Assembly (NCBI RefSeq): GCF_037038585.1
Contig: NC_092524.1
Location: forward strand, 40,868,001-40,932,000
Direction: 5' to 3'
DNA: 64,000 bases
Origin: Patagioenas fasciata
Taxonomy: Eukaryota; Chordata; Aves; Columbiformes; Columbidae
Position numbers and translations under genes: made by a program. Of this stretch, positions 12,760 to 24,020 are shown piece after piece; within the stretch, counting starts at the first letter, position 1, and each line of letters begins with the position of its first letter. Below the pieces are notes generated by a model. It saw only the letters and a list, made by a program, of their open reading frames with translations. It was not told the DNA's origin and did not search any database.

Positions 12760-13960
12760 ATATAAATCCTAAGTTTGTGCACAGAGCTTTATTCTGCAGC
12801 CGTGACAAATGACTGAATGTTAAATCTAGATAATAATATGTGTTAAAAGCATGCTTCTTTAGGCTTTTGATCAGAAATGAAAAAAGATAAAACGTTTATT
12901 TTCTGCCCTGCTACATTTTCATCCCTGATCACAACGCAACGTAAACTCAGCTTTGACCTAAGAAACACCTCAGCGCATTAAAATTTCAACAGGCGATGTC
13001 AGTGTTACATTAAACGAGAACTCCTCCAGTTCACTGCAGAGCTGGGATTTGAATAAAACGTTCAATGTTAACAAACAATACACACGTTTGGCACTTTGTG
13101 TATTAAATGGATCAAAGAGATTTGATAAGGCACAATACACCATTTGTGCAGACCTGATTGAGTTAATATAATATCAGCAAATTTTACAGCGAAATGAATC
13201 TGTTTCTTTTCTTTGTGTTTAAAACCAGCACAGATTACAAATTTTAATGATCTGAAAATGTTTGGTATACAAAATCATGCTTATTTCAGTATTAGCAAAA
13301 ACACAAGAAATTTTTCAACACAAACACCCAGCTGTGTCTATTTTAAAAGCAGTTCAATGACAGCTTGCACTTATGAGCATGCAATCAGCTAATTTCGCTT
13401 TTTTTTTTCTTCTGTGTTAATCAACACTTTCCTTCCTGCATATCAGAGTACAAATAGTATAGTTACTCCACATCAGTAAATGTTTACGTAACCTGTCCTT
13501 TCTCAAGAATCCGGTTACACCGAATCATTACATGCTAGACCGAGTAGGAAAATGCTCTGGGCCCAGCCACCCTAATGGGATCCTAGTGCACCATAATGAC
13601 ACGTATTAGTTAATGATCATCATAATAATATGCCATAATAATATGCAGGAATCTTACCTTTCCTCTTACCCCTTGCCATGGTAGTGTCAAGTCACATCCT
13701 CCACACAGCACTCTTCCTCAAGAATTCCCATAGATTGGCTTCAGTGTTGAGCAATGAAATAATTATAAATTGACATTTTTTTTAAACAGTATTTCTAAAA
13801 AAAAAAAAAAAAGTAAAAAATAATAAAAAAGTGGTTCATCATCGACTTATATTTTTCCTTCTCTTTTTTTTGTCAGTAGCAACCTGTTATGAAATTGGAT
13901 AAATTAATACAATTGTGATAAGGTCATTCGAGGTTAATCCAACGCACAGAGTTCATGCCA
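12760..13960. promoter_or_regulatory. Candidate cluster of conserved non-coding elements
   Basis: A long AT-rich but non-repetitive block, 2.2-3.4 kb upstream of the FOXG1 start. It has many composite motifs: SOX-like AACAAACAAT near 13070, TCF/LEF-like ATCAAAGAGA near 13111, and repeated TAAT cores. A 13-bp direct duplication lies at 13621-13646 and poly(A) at about 13797-13812. Its proximity to the promoter and texture suggest regulatory DNA. This is inference, and alignment with other vertebrates would settle it. Confidence 0.35.
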
Positions 13961-14045
13961 TTCCCAATTGCGATGGTTTATTACCCGTCCAGTAATTGTT
14001 CTTGTTTTTTGCTCTCTCTTTCTCACACTCACTTGCGCTGTCTCT

Positions 14046-14060
14046 CACACACACACACAC
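14046..14060 (+). repeat. (CA)n microsatellite
   Basis: A short run of about seven CA units within a wider CT/CA-rich stretch at 14010-14070. Confidence 0.85.
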
Positions 14061-14699
14061 AAACACATAGATGAAACGCACATCTACACACAACCACGTC
14101 TGCTGCACTGAGCTTTAACCTGAATTTCCCCGGGATAAATTGTTTTAGGTGGGATTGAGCTGCGCGTATTATTTCTACGGAACATTTTTTCCTATAGCAC
14201 AAACATACACTTTAGGTAGCTTAACAGGGCGCTATACATTGCGTTTCCCTACAGTTCCGGATTGAATGTGATCAGCACGGTCTCTATCCATTACATTTCC
14301 CCTTCTACTTCCCGAGTAAGAAAGGTGCGCAATTTATTTCGCTTTGTTTCAGGGTTGATTTTATTTCCATGCTGACAGTAAGGAAATGCGATGTGGACTG
14401 TTAACACTGCAGGAAACTGCAGCCGTAAGCTCGAGTCCCTGCCGCTGCATGACTTTAAAGGGCAGCAAGCGGCAGTACTAGAAGGTTTCACCCGCTCCGG
14501 GAGCACCCGAGACCCTGACTCCCGAGCTCCCCCTTTTCCCCCAGCAAGACTAAACCCCGCAGAACTGAAACCCCGCGGCCAGACATAGCGGGCCGGCAAG
14601 AAATCGCAATATATATTTCAGGAGTTATCAATAATATTATTTATTTTAGACACCTGACACGCGGCCTGCGCTTTTCTGGCTGAAAACACCCGACAGCGC
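14061..14699. other. Intergenic DNA upstream of the FOXG1 island
   Basis: Unique sequence grading from AT-rich into the GC-rich FOXG1 island. No gene is recognised. Confidence 0.4.
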
Positions 14700-15477
14700 T
14701 AAGAAGGACAGAGCGGGACTACGACGCCCCCGCGCTGCTCCAGCGGCCCCGCAGGGGACGCGGCGGGCGAGCGGGAGCTCGGCGGGGCTGGAGTGGGAGA
14801 GGCGGACAAGGAAACGCGAAGCCCGGCTCTGGCGCCGCGCCCGGCCCCGGAGACACGGAGAGAGAGCAGAGAGGAGGAGAGAGGAGAGGGCTTGCTCGTT
14901 TCCGTGCATTCCCAACTCACATTCCAGAGCGCGGCAAACACGGACCGCGCGGGCCGGAGGAGACCGTCTTCCCCGGCAGGCCGCGGGCAGCCGCCTCCGT
15001 CCCGCCCGGCCCCGGGCCTCTGCCAGAGCCTGGGCCCGCGACGGCGGAAGGCCCGCCCCGCCGTCTGCGTTCCCTCCAGCTGATTTTTTTTTTCTCTCTC
15101 TTGGTAAAATAATAAATAAGAATAACCGACAGCGGGGCCTAGAAAAAATAAACTCGCCAAGTGACTTCGGCGGTATCTGCAAAGTAGTACCTCCGCCGCC
15201 GTGCGCCTTGGCCTTCTCACCCACCCGGACTCCCACCCCGCCTTCTTCGCCGCCAGAGGAGGGGGCAAAGAGGAACGGGGCAACTTTAGTCCACCGGAAA
15301 AACTAAGAAGTAGGAAAACTGCCACAGCCCGCAGCTATGGGACGGGCGCTGTTTGTTTGGCGTGAGAGGATTTGTGCTTGGAGCGACGGCCGGGGGGGGC
15401 TGAAGGAAGTCCCGCAAACCGCCGCGGTGATGCGCCCCTGCGCTCGTATCACTGCGCCGCGGGAGCCGCGGTAGCGG

Positions 15478-15650
15478 TGGGGGGCGGGTCGGCGGCGGGC
15501 GGGCGCAGAGAGAGGCGGAGCGGCACGCCGCCATTGGCCGGCGGGCGGGCAGACGCACCGGCACGCCGGCGTCCCTGATTGGGCGGCCGGTGGGAAAGGT
15601 TAAACCAAAAAATTTTTTACAGCCCCGGTGCGTGTCTGCAGCTCTGAAAT
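15478..15650 (+). promoter_or_regulatory. Inferred FOXG1 core promoter
   Basis: The segment has a GC box (GGGGCGGG at 15481-15488), a forward CCATTGG at 15531, a reverse CCAAT box fused to a GC box (GATTGGGCGG at 15577-15586), and an AT-rich stretch AAAAAATTTTTTAC at 15607-15620 that could act as a TATA-like element. This predicts a start site near 15640-15650 and a 5' UTR of about 500 nt. The exact start is inferred; cap-based data would be needed to place it. Confidence 0.5.
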
Positions 15651-15763
15651 TAATTGCGGCCAGGGCGGTCTGTATAGCCCGTCTCCGCTCGTTCCTCGCC
15701 GACCCGCGGCTGCGGCTGCTCTTTCCTCCCCCCTGCTCTGCCTTGCCGGGGGAACCAGGCACC

Positions 15764-15772
15764 ATGAAGTAG
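15764..15772 (+). CDS. Minimal upstream ORF (Met-Lys-stop)
   Basis: The sequence CACCATGA followed by AG-TAG gives a start codon in an excellent initiation context (A at -3) that opens a two-codon frame, about 375 nt before the FOXG1 start. It is the first ATG in the inferred 5' UTR. Minimal upstream ORFs in strong context are known to reduce initiation downstream or to force reinitiation. If transcription begins downstream of 15764 it would be absent from the mRNA. Confidence 0.5.
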   Translation: MK

Positions 15773-15886
15773 CTTTTTTTTTTTTTCCTCCCTGTGTGTG
15801 TGTTTGTGTATTGATTTTTTTTTGTTGTTGTTGGGTTTTCAGGGTTTTTTTTCCCTTTTTTCTTTTTTTTTTTTTTTTTTTCCGCC
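15773..15886 (+). repeat. T-rich pyrimidine tract in the 5' UTR
   Basis: Poly(T) runs are separated by short GT- and C-containing segments, ending in 20 T at about 15862-15881. Within it, a GTTGTTGTTGGGTTTTCAG stretch resembles a 3' splice site (AG at about 15841). The gene is normally intronless, so this is more likely a low-complexity UTR tract able to bind polypyrimidine-binding proteins. Confidence 0.7.
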
Positions 15887-15971
15887 GCTCTGACTCGGTT
15901 TGATTTTATCTGATTGGTGATTATTATTACTATTATTTTTTTCCCTCCCCGGCGGTTCCTGTCCTTGCTAC

Positions 15972-16169
15972 ATGACTTGCCAGCGCTTGAGACTGCGGTC
16001 CAACTGCGCTGCCGCCGCCGCCGCCGCCGGTGGTGCCGCCGCCGCCTCGGCCACCGCAGCCGCCGCCGCCTCGGCCGCCGCCACCTCCACCGCCGCCCCG
16101 CGCGCTGCTCCCTCGGCCGCTGCAACTTTCCCCCTCAGACTAGTGTGTGATGTTGGACATGGGAGATAG
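15972..16169 (+). CDS. Upstream ORF overlapping the FOXG1 start
   Basis: A 65-codon frame begins at an ATG in weak context (T at -3) and ends with TAG at 16167-16169, 20 nt inside the FOXG1 coding region and in a different frame. The product would be alanine-rich because it reads through the GCC repeat, which is not suggestive of a functional peptide. Ribosomes initiating here would terminate past the FOXG1 start, so the frame would dampen FOXG1 translation. Its role is inferred. Confidence 0.4.
   Translation: MTCQRLRLRSNCAAAAAAAGGAAAASATAAAAASAAATSTAAPRAAPSAAATFPLRLVCDVGHGR
16011..16097 (+). repeat. (GCC)n-type trinucleotide repeat in the 5' UTR
   Basis: Imperfect GCC/CCG triplets with ACC and TCC variants immediately precede the coding region. 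It encodes alanine in the overlapping upstream ORF. Such repeats are prone to length change and to forming stable GC structure that can slow scanning ribosomes. Confidence 0.85.
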
Positions 16170-17529
16170 GAAGGAAGTGAAAATGCTGCCGAAATCCTCT
16201 TTTAGCATAAACAGCCTGGTGCCCGAAGCCGTCCAGAGCGACAACAACCACAGCAGCCACAGCCACCACAACAGCCACCACCCCCACCACCATCATCACC
16301 ACCACCACCATCACCACCACCCGCCGCCGCAGCAACCCCAGCGAGCCGCCGTGGCCGAGGAGGAGGACGAAGAGAAGAGCCAGCTCCTCCTGCCGCCCCC
16401 CGCCGCCGCCGCCGCCACCGCCTCCGGCGCCCTGGAGGTGGCCAAGGCGGACATGCTGGCGGGCAAAGGCGACGCGGGCGCGGCGGCGGCGGAGCTGGAG
16501 GAGAAGGAGAAAGCGGTGGAGGAGAAGAAGGGGGCAGCGGAGGGGGCCAAGGACGGGGAGAGTGGGAAGGAGGGGGAGAAAAAGAACGGCAAGTACGAGA
16601 AGCCACCGTTCAGCTACAACGCTCTCATCATGATGGCCATCCGGCAGAGCCCCGAAAAGCGCCTCACGCTCAACGGCATCTACGAGTTCATCATGAAGAA
16701 CTTCCCCTACTACCGGGAGAACAAGCAGGGCTGGCAGAACTCCATCCGCCACAACCTCTCCCTCAATAAGTGCTTCGTCAAGGTGCCCCGCCACTACGAC
16801 GACCCGGGCAAAGGGAACTACTGGATGCTGGACCCCTCCAGCGACGATGTCTTCATCGGGGGCACCACCGGCAAGCTCCGCCGGCGCTCCACCACCTCAC
16901 GGGCCAAGCTGGCCTTCAAGCGGGGCGCCCGGCTCACTTCCACCGGACTGACATTCATGGACAGGGCAGGATCCTTGTATTGGCCTATGTCCCCTTTCCT
17001 CTCCCTGCACCACCCACGGGCCAGCAGCACTTTGAGTTACAATGGGACCACGTCCGCCTACCCCAGCCACCCCATGCCCTACAGCTCAGTGTTGACTCAA
17101 AACTCCTTGGGAAACAACCACTCCTTTTCCACGTCTAATGGGTTAAGTGTTGATAGACTAGTCAATGGAGAGATACCTTATGCCACTCATCACCTCACAG
17201 CAGCAGCTCTGGCCGCCTCAGTGCCGTGTGGCTTGTCAGTTCCCTGCTCCGGCACCTATTCCCTAAACCCCTGCTCTGTAAACCTCCTAGCAGGACAGAC
17301 GAGTTACTTTTTCCCCCATGTTCCTCACCCTTCAATGACTTCTCAAAGCAGCACTTCAATGACGGCCAGGGCAGCCTCCTCCTCCACGTCGCCACAGGCG
17401 CCCTCCACTCTCCCCTGTGAGTCCTTAAGACCTTCTTTGCCAAGTTTTACAACGGGACTTTCCGGAGGACTTTCTGATTATTTCACACATCAAAATCAGG
17501 GGTCTTCTTCAAACCCTTTAATACATTAA
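16150..17529 (+). CDS. FOXG1: Forkhead box protein G1 (FOXG1/BF-1), complete, single exon
   Basis: A 459-residue nuclear transcription factor, mainly a repressor, that drives telencephalic progenitor growth and dorsoventral patterning. The start is the ATG at 16150, because an in-frame TAG lies at 16141-16143 and the predicted N-terminus ([12 protein letters not shown]) matches the family. A second ATG at codon 4 has a stronger context. Residues 46-57 are a run of 12 His, followed by Pro/Gln, acidic and Lys/Glu-rich low-complexity sequence. The forkhead domain spans about 149-246, with recognition helix [13 protein letters not shown] at 197-209 and a basic wing RRRSTTSR at 244-251. The Groucho/TLE-binding segment [11 protein letters not shown] is at 277-287. 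The KDM5B-binding region should fall near 353-376 by comparison with human. Human FOXG1 is 489 residues; the difference lies in shorter Pro/Gln runs before the forkhead domain. No frameshift or disruption is seen. Confidence 0.98.
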   Translation: MLDMGDRKEVKMLPKSSFSINSLVPEAVQSDNNHSSHSHHNSHHPHHHHHHHHHHHHPPPQQPQRAAVAEEEDEEKSQLLLPPPAAAAATASGALEVAKADMLAGKGDAGAAAAELEEKEKAVEEKKGAAEGAKDGESGKEGEKKNGKYEKPPFSYNALIMMAIRQSPEKRLTLNGIYEFIMKNFPYYRENKQGWQNSIRHNLSLNKCFVKVPRHYDDPGKGNYWMLDPSSDDVFIGGTTGKLRRRSTTSRAKLAFKRGARLTSTGLTFMDRAGSLYWPMSPFLSLHHPRASSTLSYNGTTSAYPSHPMPYSSVLTQNSLGNNHSFSTSNGLSVDRLVNGEIPYATHHLTAAALAASVPCGLSVPCSGTYSLNPCSVNLLAGQTSYFFPHVPHPSMTSQSSTSMTARAASSSTSPQAPSTLPCESLRPSLPSFTTGLSGGLSDYFTHQNQGSSSNPLIH

Positions 17530-17862
17530 CATCCATGGGATCAGACTGTAAGTGAACATTTTACACACATTTGCATTGTAAATGATAATTAAAAGGAAAA
17601 AAAAAAGCAAAACAAAAAAGTCCAGGTATTTTTTATTAAGTCCCCCATTTTCTGTACGTTTGTTCAGTCTTTAGGGTTGTTTATTATTCCACCAAGGTGA
17701 GAAGTGTCAGCAAGGTGCAATGTGGGGAGATTACATTGTAGACTATGAAGTTTGGAAGACAAAATTATAGTAGAATGTGTATTTAAATAGTGACTGCTTT
17801 CGCAATTTTTTATTCAAATACGATAAGTCTATCACTAAGAGCCGTCAGATTCTCCATGTTTG

Positions 17863-17870
17863 CAGTATTA
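17863..17870 (+). promoter_or_regulatory. miR-200b/c/429 seed match (8-mer) in the FOXG1 3' UTR
   Basis: CAGTATTA is a full 8-mer complement of the miR-200b/c/429 seed plus the flanking A. FOXG1 has been reported as a target of the miR-200 family in olfactory development. Confidence 0.6.
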
Positions 17871-18114
17871 TAAGTTATCATGGATATGTCGGTGGGTGCA
17901 GACCTTGAAAGAAAAAAAATAATTAAAAAACCAAACCACCACTAAATTTATGAAAACTATTAAAAAGCTAAAAAGTAATTTGTACTTGAGCAGAATGAAT
18001 AGTGAAAGATGCCCAAGAACTACATTTTGGTCATTATTTTATCATTTTCTTTACTGAACTGCTTTTTTTTTGGGTTCTTTATTTTAGTTCATTTGTTTGT
18101 TTGTTTACTTTTAG

Positions 18115-18122
18115 ACCAAAGA
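18115..18122 (+). promoter_or_regulatory. miR-9 seed match (8-mer) in the FOXG1 3' UTR
   Basis: ACCAAAGA is a full 8-mer complement of the miR-9-5p seed plus the flanking A. Repression of Foxg1 by miR-9 in the developing pallium is established in mouse, so this is probably the orthologous control site. Confidence 0.7.
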
Positions 18123-18488
18123 TTGGGTTTTAAGAAAAGCACTCAGTGTCGGAGTAATTTAAAAATCAGCAACACTATTTCAGTTTGCAGCACTGCCCGT
18201 TCAAATGAATCAGAAGGGGACAAAATTAATGATTGCCTTCAGTTTGTGTTGTGTATATTTTGATGTATGTGGTCACTAACAGGTCATCTTTATTTTTTTT
18301 CTAAATGTAGTGAAATGTTAATACCTATTGTACTTATAGGTAAACCTTGCAAATATGTAACCTGTGTTGCGCAAATGACGCATAAATTTGAGTGATTGTT
18401 AATGTCGTCTTAAAATTTCTTGATTGTGATACTGTGGTCATATGCCCGTGTTTGTCACTTACAAAAATGTTTACTATGAACACACAGA

Positions 18489-18494
18489 AATAAA
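18489..18494 (+). terminator. FOXG1 polyadenylation signal
   Basis: A canonical AATAAA lies about 960 nt after the stop codon and is followed within 40-60 nt by a T/GT-rich stretch (TTTTTTGTCTCTTTTGTT), as expected for a downstream element. No other canonical AATAAA was seen between the stop codon and this one. Confidence 0.75.
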
Positions 18495-18515
18495 AAAATA
18501 GGCTAAATTCATATA

Positions 18516-19316
18516 TACTTGATAGTTTTTTGTCTCTTTTGTTAACTAAAATTAATATACCAGACGCTTTAAAGTTACAGAGAGATCAGAGAGCTGCTTA
18601 TTGCAGCAGTCCACCATTTTTCACATGCTCCTTTCTCCCCCCTATTATCCCCCCGCCCCTCCCCCGGTCATATTGTCTTTAACAGCAATATTTTCAAATG
18701 TGAAGGATCAGGGTATTTAATTAAAGACCACGGCCACTACTGTGATGTCCGTTTGGGGGGCAGAACTCTTTATCAAGGTTGCTTAAAAATTGTTGATACG
18801 AGGTAGGGTGTCTTACTAAAAACTGCCTTACGTTGAAGACTCTTGAAATTGCTTATTTATATATGTACATACATATACATACATATAAATTTAGATATGT
18901 ATGCACGCATTAAGGAAAAAGGTGCATTGTTACAGAGATACGTGTTGTTCTTGCAGTCTCTGAAATGCATTCAAATAATTATTCTTCTGAAAGACATTAA
19001 TTTCGACTCTATGACAACTGGAGATCTATTAACTATGGATGTGTATGTGTGTGAGTCATTTAATCAAATCTAGCAAGCTATGATACACATGCTTATAAAA
19101 GGCAATCTTAAAGGAACACTGTTTCGGAAGTGTCAATGCTGTATGTATTTATAGACTTTTAATGCTGCAAACACTTTGGCTTTAAATATTGTGAAAGTAG
19201 CCATAGTTTTCAGTCAGAACCTCTCTCCTCTGCCCTCCTCGCCCTCCGGACAGGGAAGGAGCTGAGCAGGGGTGAGGTGAAGTTGCAGAACATTGCAGGG
19301 AGGCAAAGGGCTGGAG
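18516..19316. other. Intergenic DNA just downstream of FOXG1
   Basis: No gene is recognised. It includes a C-rich patch near 18635-18665, a TA/CATA-rich low-complexity patch at about 18855-18900, and a TATAAAAGG at 19094-19102 with no other promoter feature beside it. Confidence 0.45.
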
Positions 19317-19330
19317 GCGTCACGTGACGC
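19317..19330. promoter_or_regulatory. Perfect 14-bp palindrome with E-box (CACGTG)
   Basis: GCGTCACGTGACGC is a perfect palindrome centred on CACGTG. Its inner GTCACGTGAC is the extended site preferred by USF, TFE3/TFEB and MYC/MAX-type bHLH-zip dimers. It keeps two CpGs besides the central one and lies at the edge of a small GC-rich patch, 1.8 kb past the FOXG1 stop. Binding is inferred. Confidence 0.45.
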
Positions 19331-20384
19331 TCTCCCTTACATTCCGATGTTGAAACGTTTTAGGGGAAAAAATTCAACCCGGTGTGGATGCACTTAAATT
19401 TAAAGTTTTGAAATCGAGGTATTTTTTCGGAGGCCGGTGACGGTAACGCTTGCTGAAAGCCACGAACCCGGGCAAGCGTCCCTAAGTGTGCTACGTTACC
19501 CGGAGAATCAATCCATTCGTTTTAAGGGGGCAACACTACGACTAATTTTAAACAGCATTTAATCCTGAAAAGAATTGGTTTCTTGATGAGTTTAGGGAAG
19601 CCTATAAAAGCCGCAACTCTTGAAAATAATTAGAAAACTTGTGCAAAAGATTTAGGAATTAATTGGATCCCGCAGTGAGTCCGGGGAGGACAAGTTGTTA
19701 ATTTGTTACGTTTGTGTAGTCTAAACTGGGCTCTGCAGAAGTGCAGTAAGCCGGCGACTGCTCACAATAGGCCCAATGAAAAATAATCTCCAGCTCGGAG
19801 ATGTTATCGCAAACACTTTAAAGAACTGATCTTAGAAAGGTAGAGAACAGGAAGAAAAAAGAAAAGAGGGGGGAAAATATGCCGGGGGGGTGTGAATAAA
19901 TAAGCAATGGCAAATCTGATTTCTTGCAAACAGAATATTTCTCACGCTGAAAGAACAAGGGGAGGGAGGGAAAATCTTCCGAAAATAAGTAATAAATAAA
20001 CAGATGCAAGCAGATCTGCAGGAAAGAGGGGAGTGAAAGGTTACGGATGAGAGATGGGACACCCAACTCTGCGCTATGTGGCGGAGAGAGAGAAAAATCT
20101 CTGATATCCTTGGCTTTCACTCTCACTTCTGCAATTCGAAATTAATAATCACTATGAGAAAAAGGTTGCTTTGTTTAGGGATAAAGAGATGATAGCACCA
20201 CTTGTAAGCACCTACCCTCCCTCATATTCTTCACTCTATTGTCATTAAAAGAAGTGATCACAAAAAAACTGAAAAACAAAGCTTCTTTACAGGAAACCTA
20301 TCAGAAATGCTAAAATGAAATAGGTGTGATTTAAACTCTTGGAGACTCGAGACCCCATTCTGTATACTTGTACTTAAGCAAATC
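19331..20384. promoter_or_regulatory. Non-coding block with candidate enhancer/promoter motifs
   Basis: The segment at 19550-19830 is AT-rich and complex, with a reverse CCAAT box (ATTGG at 19574), a TATA box (TATAAAAG at 19603-19610), GAATTAATTGG near 19656, and SOX-like ACAATAG next to CCAATGAAAAATAAT near 19765-19787. It could be a conserved element or the promoter of a downstream non-coding RNA, such as the one that lies 3' of FOXG1 in mammals. No gene body is visible. The rest holds nothing recognised. Confidence 0.3.
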
Positions 20385-20650
20385 GAAAGGATGGCATCTG
20401 CTGCAGCTGACAAAGGAAATTATTTATTATTTACCACTTGCAAATTCTTGTGTACTGTAGGAAATCAAATAGCACATGCTTAAAGTATTATATAGTCAGC
20501 CATGGAAAAAAATCCGTTGGCAATGTACTAAAAGTAGGATAAAGAGAAGTCAGGTTGGAGGAATGCACAATTTCGCCATGTCAGAGTTTGGGGTTGGCTA
20601 ATAAGCATTAATTAGAGAAGCGTGATGCATAATAATTCCTGAAAAGGGTA
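20385..20650. promoter_or_regulatory. Candidate forebrain enhancer with class III POU sites
   Basis: High-complexity AT-rich sequence about 3 kb downstream of FOXG1. Two BRN2-type sites of the form CAT(n)TAAT occur within 32 bp: GCATTAAT (20605-20612) and GCATAATAAT (20627-20636). They overlap a homeodomain inverted repeat, TAAT-AAGC-ATTA (20599-20610). An E-box CAGCTG lies near 20405. POU3F and SOX factors are known co-activators of neural-progenitor enhancers. The function is inferred from the motif cluster. Confidence 0.4.
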
Positions 20651-20858
20651 GCCCTGATGTGTGTCTCTCCAGACTTCGTTTCAGTAAGCACTCGCTCTCG
20701 ATGTGCTCCTTAGGTTCAGTGTGGCAATGTGCTGCTTAAGCAGTTCAGGTGCCACAGACTTTTCCCTTTTTCTCTTACACTGGGGGAGGGGGTGGGTGTT
20801 AAGATGGTAATTTATCCACGTTTCCGTACCATATTTCCAGCAATGAAGCTGTCTTTCT

Positions 20859-21003
20859 AAAAAAAAAAAAAAAAAAAAACAACCCAAAAAAACCCCAACC
20901 AACCAAACAAAAAAACCCCCAACCAACCAAACAAAAAAAAACCCCACAACCCAAACAATAATAATAATAATAATTAAAAAACAACAAACAACAAAACCAA
21001 CAT
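20859..21003 (+). repeat. A/C-only tract with internal tandem repeat
   Basis: Starting with 21 A, the + strand contains only A and C for 100 nt (20859-20958). Within it are two or three imperfect copies of a roughly 25-bp unit containing AACCAACCAAACAAAAAAA. An (AAT)n run and more A/C-rich sequence follow. It probably grew by slippage from a poly(A) run. No retroposed body is recognised upstream. Confidence 0.85.
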
Positions 21004-21339
21004 GGTAAACTTTTCATAGACCGTAACAGGACTGCCAAGACCCAAATATGCCTTTACCTTTGCCTGCTCCCCCACCAGAGAAACTCTTTTGTTTGCTTAG
21101 GATGGCTTTTAGGTTAATCTTTGCACAGGTTCCTTCGCTACTGACTGTGAGGTGGTGGATTTGGTTGGATTTTTTTTTTTTTTTTTTTTTTTTAACAGGC
21201 AATAATTCTGTTATCTGATACTTATTTCCATGGTGGTTTCTATGTCAAATCCTCAAGCTAAGCTTTTAGGACTTTTTTTTTTTTTTCCCTTAAATATGCA
21301 CATTTCCAGAATGTTGCACTGTCCTAGCGTCGTTTCTTG
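21004..21339. repeat. Intergenic DNA with poly(T) tracts
   Basis: T runs of about 24 nt at 21170-21193 and about 15 nt near 21271-21285. No gene is seen. Confidence 0.8.
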
Positions 21340-21800
21340 AGCGATTCCTAATTTAGAGTTTTTATGGGGAAGGGGTGGTCTTTATGGAATTAGGGAGCTA
21401 TTGTTATTTTCCTAGTTGATGTTTGAGGTGATTAACTTTGCTCGCATATGTCGTAGGAGAAGAAATCCGCTCATCGAGAAACCTCCAATTACGATTTTAA
21501 GATTGCCTTCGCAAACATGTTTGAGGGAAAATAAACTGTAAGACGAATCCACAGTGGGATATTTAGCCAACCAATTTTTGACATATTTTAAATATTTTCC
21601 TTTTGTTTCAGTAAAATAGCAACCGTTATGTGGAATGTATTCTTACGAAAGCGTTTAATAGAAAGAAAACAACAATATATTTTGCCTTAAATGACAGAAA
21701 AGTACTGTTCGGGGAAGTGATAATTTAATCCGTTTCTTGAAAAAAACAGTTTAACCGGGACGTCATTTTGCTCTTTATAACTTCTTCTGATGATTATTAA
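21340..21800. promoter_or_regulatory. Candidate conserved non-coding element
   Basis: Complex AT-rich DNA with retained CpGs and repeated neural-enhancer-type motifs: SOX-like CTATTGTTATT near 21401, ATTA cores near 21431 and 21490, and AACAACAATATA near 21669. Enhancer function is inferred only from texture and position. Confidence 0.25.
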
Positions 21801-24020
21801 GATTTATGTCAGAAATTATGATTCAGGTACACACCCCCTCACCACTTGTGTTAATATGAAGTCTCAATCACCACGTATTCAGCATTCACTCAAGCAAAAC
21901 TCCCACTGAACTCCGGTTACGTTGTGACTGAACCACATCAGAGTTTTGCTTAAGAAAGAACATTGTACAAGACTCACTGTTTTAGTAGAGACTGTATCCT
22001 TTAATTTTTCGTATTTTCCCTTAGGACGCGGCGGGGGGGGCGGGGGGGAAATCTGCCTGTAGATAGTCACTGCTATGTACTTAATCGTATTATCGCGAAT
22101 AATACGCCCGTTCAAGAAAGAAAGTATATAGGAGTACATATTACACGACTACAGATTCAACGGATAGCAATAAATGTGTGTACACACATAAAGACACACA
22201 CAATCCTACAGAATGGTCTATCCATACGCTAGTGTCTGTAGTAGCTTATCGGTAGTTTTGTGCACTGAAATGTTCTTGTTTTGAATACCGCCCCCCACTC
22301 CTCCTCCCCGCACCGTGATGAAGGTGCTTGGGTAAATGGGTCAAAAAGTGGTGGAAAACTGGGTTAGGAAGAGGTGAAGGTGAAGATCATTAGAGGTTTT
22401 AGGGCTGGCTGTGGCTGTTTTGCTGGGTTTGTGTGACTGTGCCCAGAGGGCGGAGTTCCTGCACATTCCTACCTCACCGGAGAACCTGCCCTCAACTCCA
22501 CTGCAGCTACTCCAGAGAGATGGGACACTCCAGAAGAAACCTGCCCAGCAATCCTAGCAAACCTTCCCACCAGAAGGGTAGGTGCACTTCAAGAAAATCT
22601 TCCCTATTTCTCTCAACAGGCAGATCCATGTGATACGAATGAACAGAGATGTCAGACTTCTGTCGAAACGTACTGTTTCCCCCTGCCCCCGATAAGCAGA
22701 TCGTCCGTGCAACCGAAGCACAGTTTCAAAGCACCAGTTACACTAAAACTGCGTGTGCCTCAAGTTAGGATTTTTTTTTTTCTTTTTTGCTCTCTTCCTA
22801 AAAGAGATTCCTCCCCCGGTCTCCCCCCTCACTCTCGGGCTCTTTCACTTCAATCGGTAAGTTGGAAGTTTCTTCGCCGATTTAGCAATTCTCATGGTTT
22901 ATCTGTAGATTTTTTTAAAATCTTGTTTTATTAACGTGCTCTTTCTTTACTTGTTTGGCACTAACGCCAGAGAAAGTCACACGGGTGCAATGTTGTGTTT
23001 GCCTTTTTTAAGATGCCAGGAGAAAATGCCTCTACCTGCAAGAAAGGCGGACGATGGCACTTGGGGATGGGAGTCCTCCGCCGGGACGGGGTGAGTGTGG
23101 ATTTTACTCCTCTTTTACACTCAGGAGTCGGGTAGCTACACTCGTAATTTATGTCCGCTGGTATCAGGATGGGAGGGAGCGCGGTTTCCTGCCTTTTTGG
23201 TCACGGTTGAGAGTAGAAACATTATGGGAGCTGGGCAAAATTCCCCGCTATCACTCATTCTCGAATGAATTTTGCTCCTTGTTTAATCTTTGCTGTATGA
23301 AAGACGATTTTAATATGGCGAGTATAGGCGGATTTCGTAAGAAATTATTTCTAAAAAATCTGACCCTGTCATTTGAGAAAAAGCTACTGGCTTCTCGCAC
23401 CTTTCGGGGGTTTTGTAAAGGAGGCTAATACTCTTACATCCTCAGGAAAGTGACTAGACGCCAAAAATTATGGGAGAGCAAGGAAAGAGACCTTGTAAAA
23501 AAAAACCAAAACAAAACAAAAAAAACCCAAAACAGTCGTACATCTAAAACTGAGCAGGGTTTTATTCTGAGAGCTCCATCGGAACAAAGGCACCCTTCCT
23601 TACCCTTAAAACCGCCGACCCGAGCACGGGTAGCGTTCATGATAATCGGAGGAGCTTCAGGCACTCCTTTTGTTTTCCCAACCTGCAATTTCCGTGACCG
23701 CGTTCTGGATATATGGAGGCTTGAGTGTCGCAAACTGAAATCTCGGGATAGCGGCGGAAGTTCAAACGAGTGATGTGCTCAGCTTGCTCATGCTTGCGGG
23801 TGTGGGCAGACGTGCGGGTGCGTGGGCAGGACCCCGGGGACGAGGCCCTCTGTGGACCGACTTGCTCTTGTTTAGTTGTCTCGACGTGGCTGAGAGAATG
23901 CGCAACGGTTCGTGTACCGTCCGGTGGATGACTCCAACCCCCTTGCTCCTGCCATTTGTGACCTTATGAAAATAATTGATTTTTTTTTAATATAGAGCAG
24001 GTTAAGTTTTCCAAGACGCT
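21801..24020. other. Intergenic DNA, CpG-rich, no gene seen
   Basis: Unique sequence with many CpGs. It includes a G-rich run at 22029-22047 (G8 and G7 tracts), a TGTGTGTACACACA palindrome near 22175, an A/C-rich tract at about 23498-23530 and a short T run near 22770. A 124-codon open frame from 23054 has no recognisable domain. Confidence 0.45.

Larger units (their letters stand above)
14700..17030. promoter_or_regulatory. FOXG1 CpG island
   Basis: CpG density and GC content are very high from about 14.7 kb through the promoter, the 5' UTR and the first two thirds of the coding region, then fall after about 17.0 kb. T-rich interruptions occur near 15085 and at 15773-15886. An island covering promoter and coding exon is usual for FOX developmental genes and predicts an unmethylated, Polycomb-regulated promoter. 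Long antisense open frames, such as one of 279 codons on the minus strand, are low-complexity artefacts. Confidence 0.85.
17530..18515 (+). other. FOXG1 3' UTR (inferred extent)
   Basis: AT-rich sequence follows the TAA stop and runs to a predicted cleavage site about 15-20 nt after the AATAAA at 18489. It includes microRNA seed matches (listed separately), a 7-mer match to the miR-25/92 seed (GTGCAAT, 17715-17721), TTTG repeats near 18090-18107, and a weak internal ATTAAA at 17959-17964 that could give a shorter form. The extent is inferred from signals rather than transcript data. Confidence 0.7.
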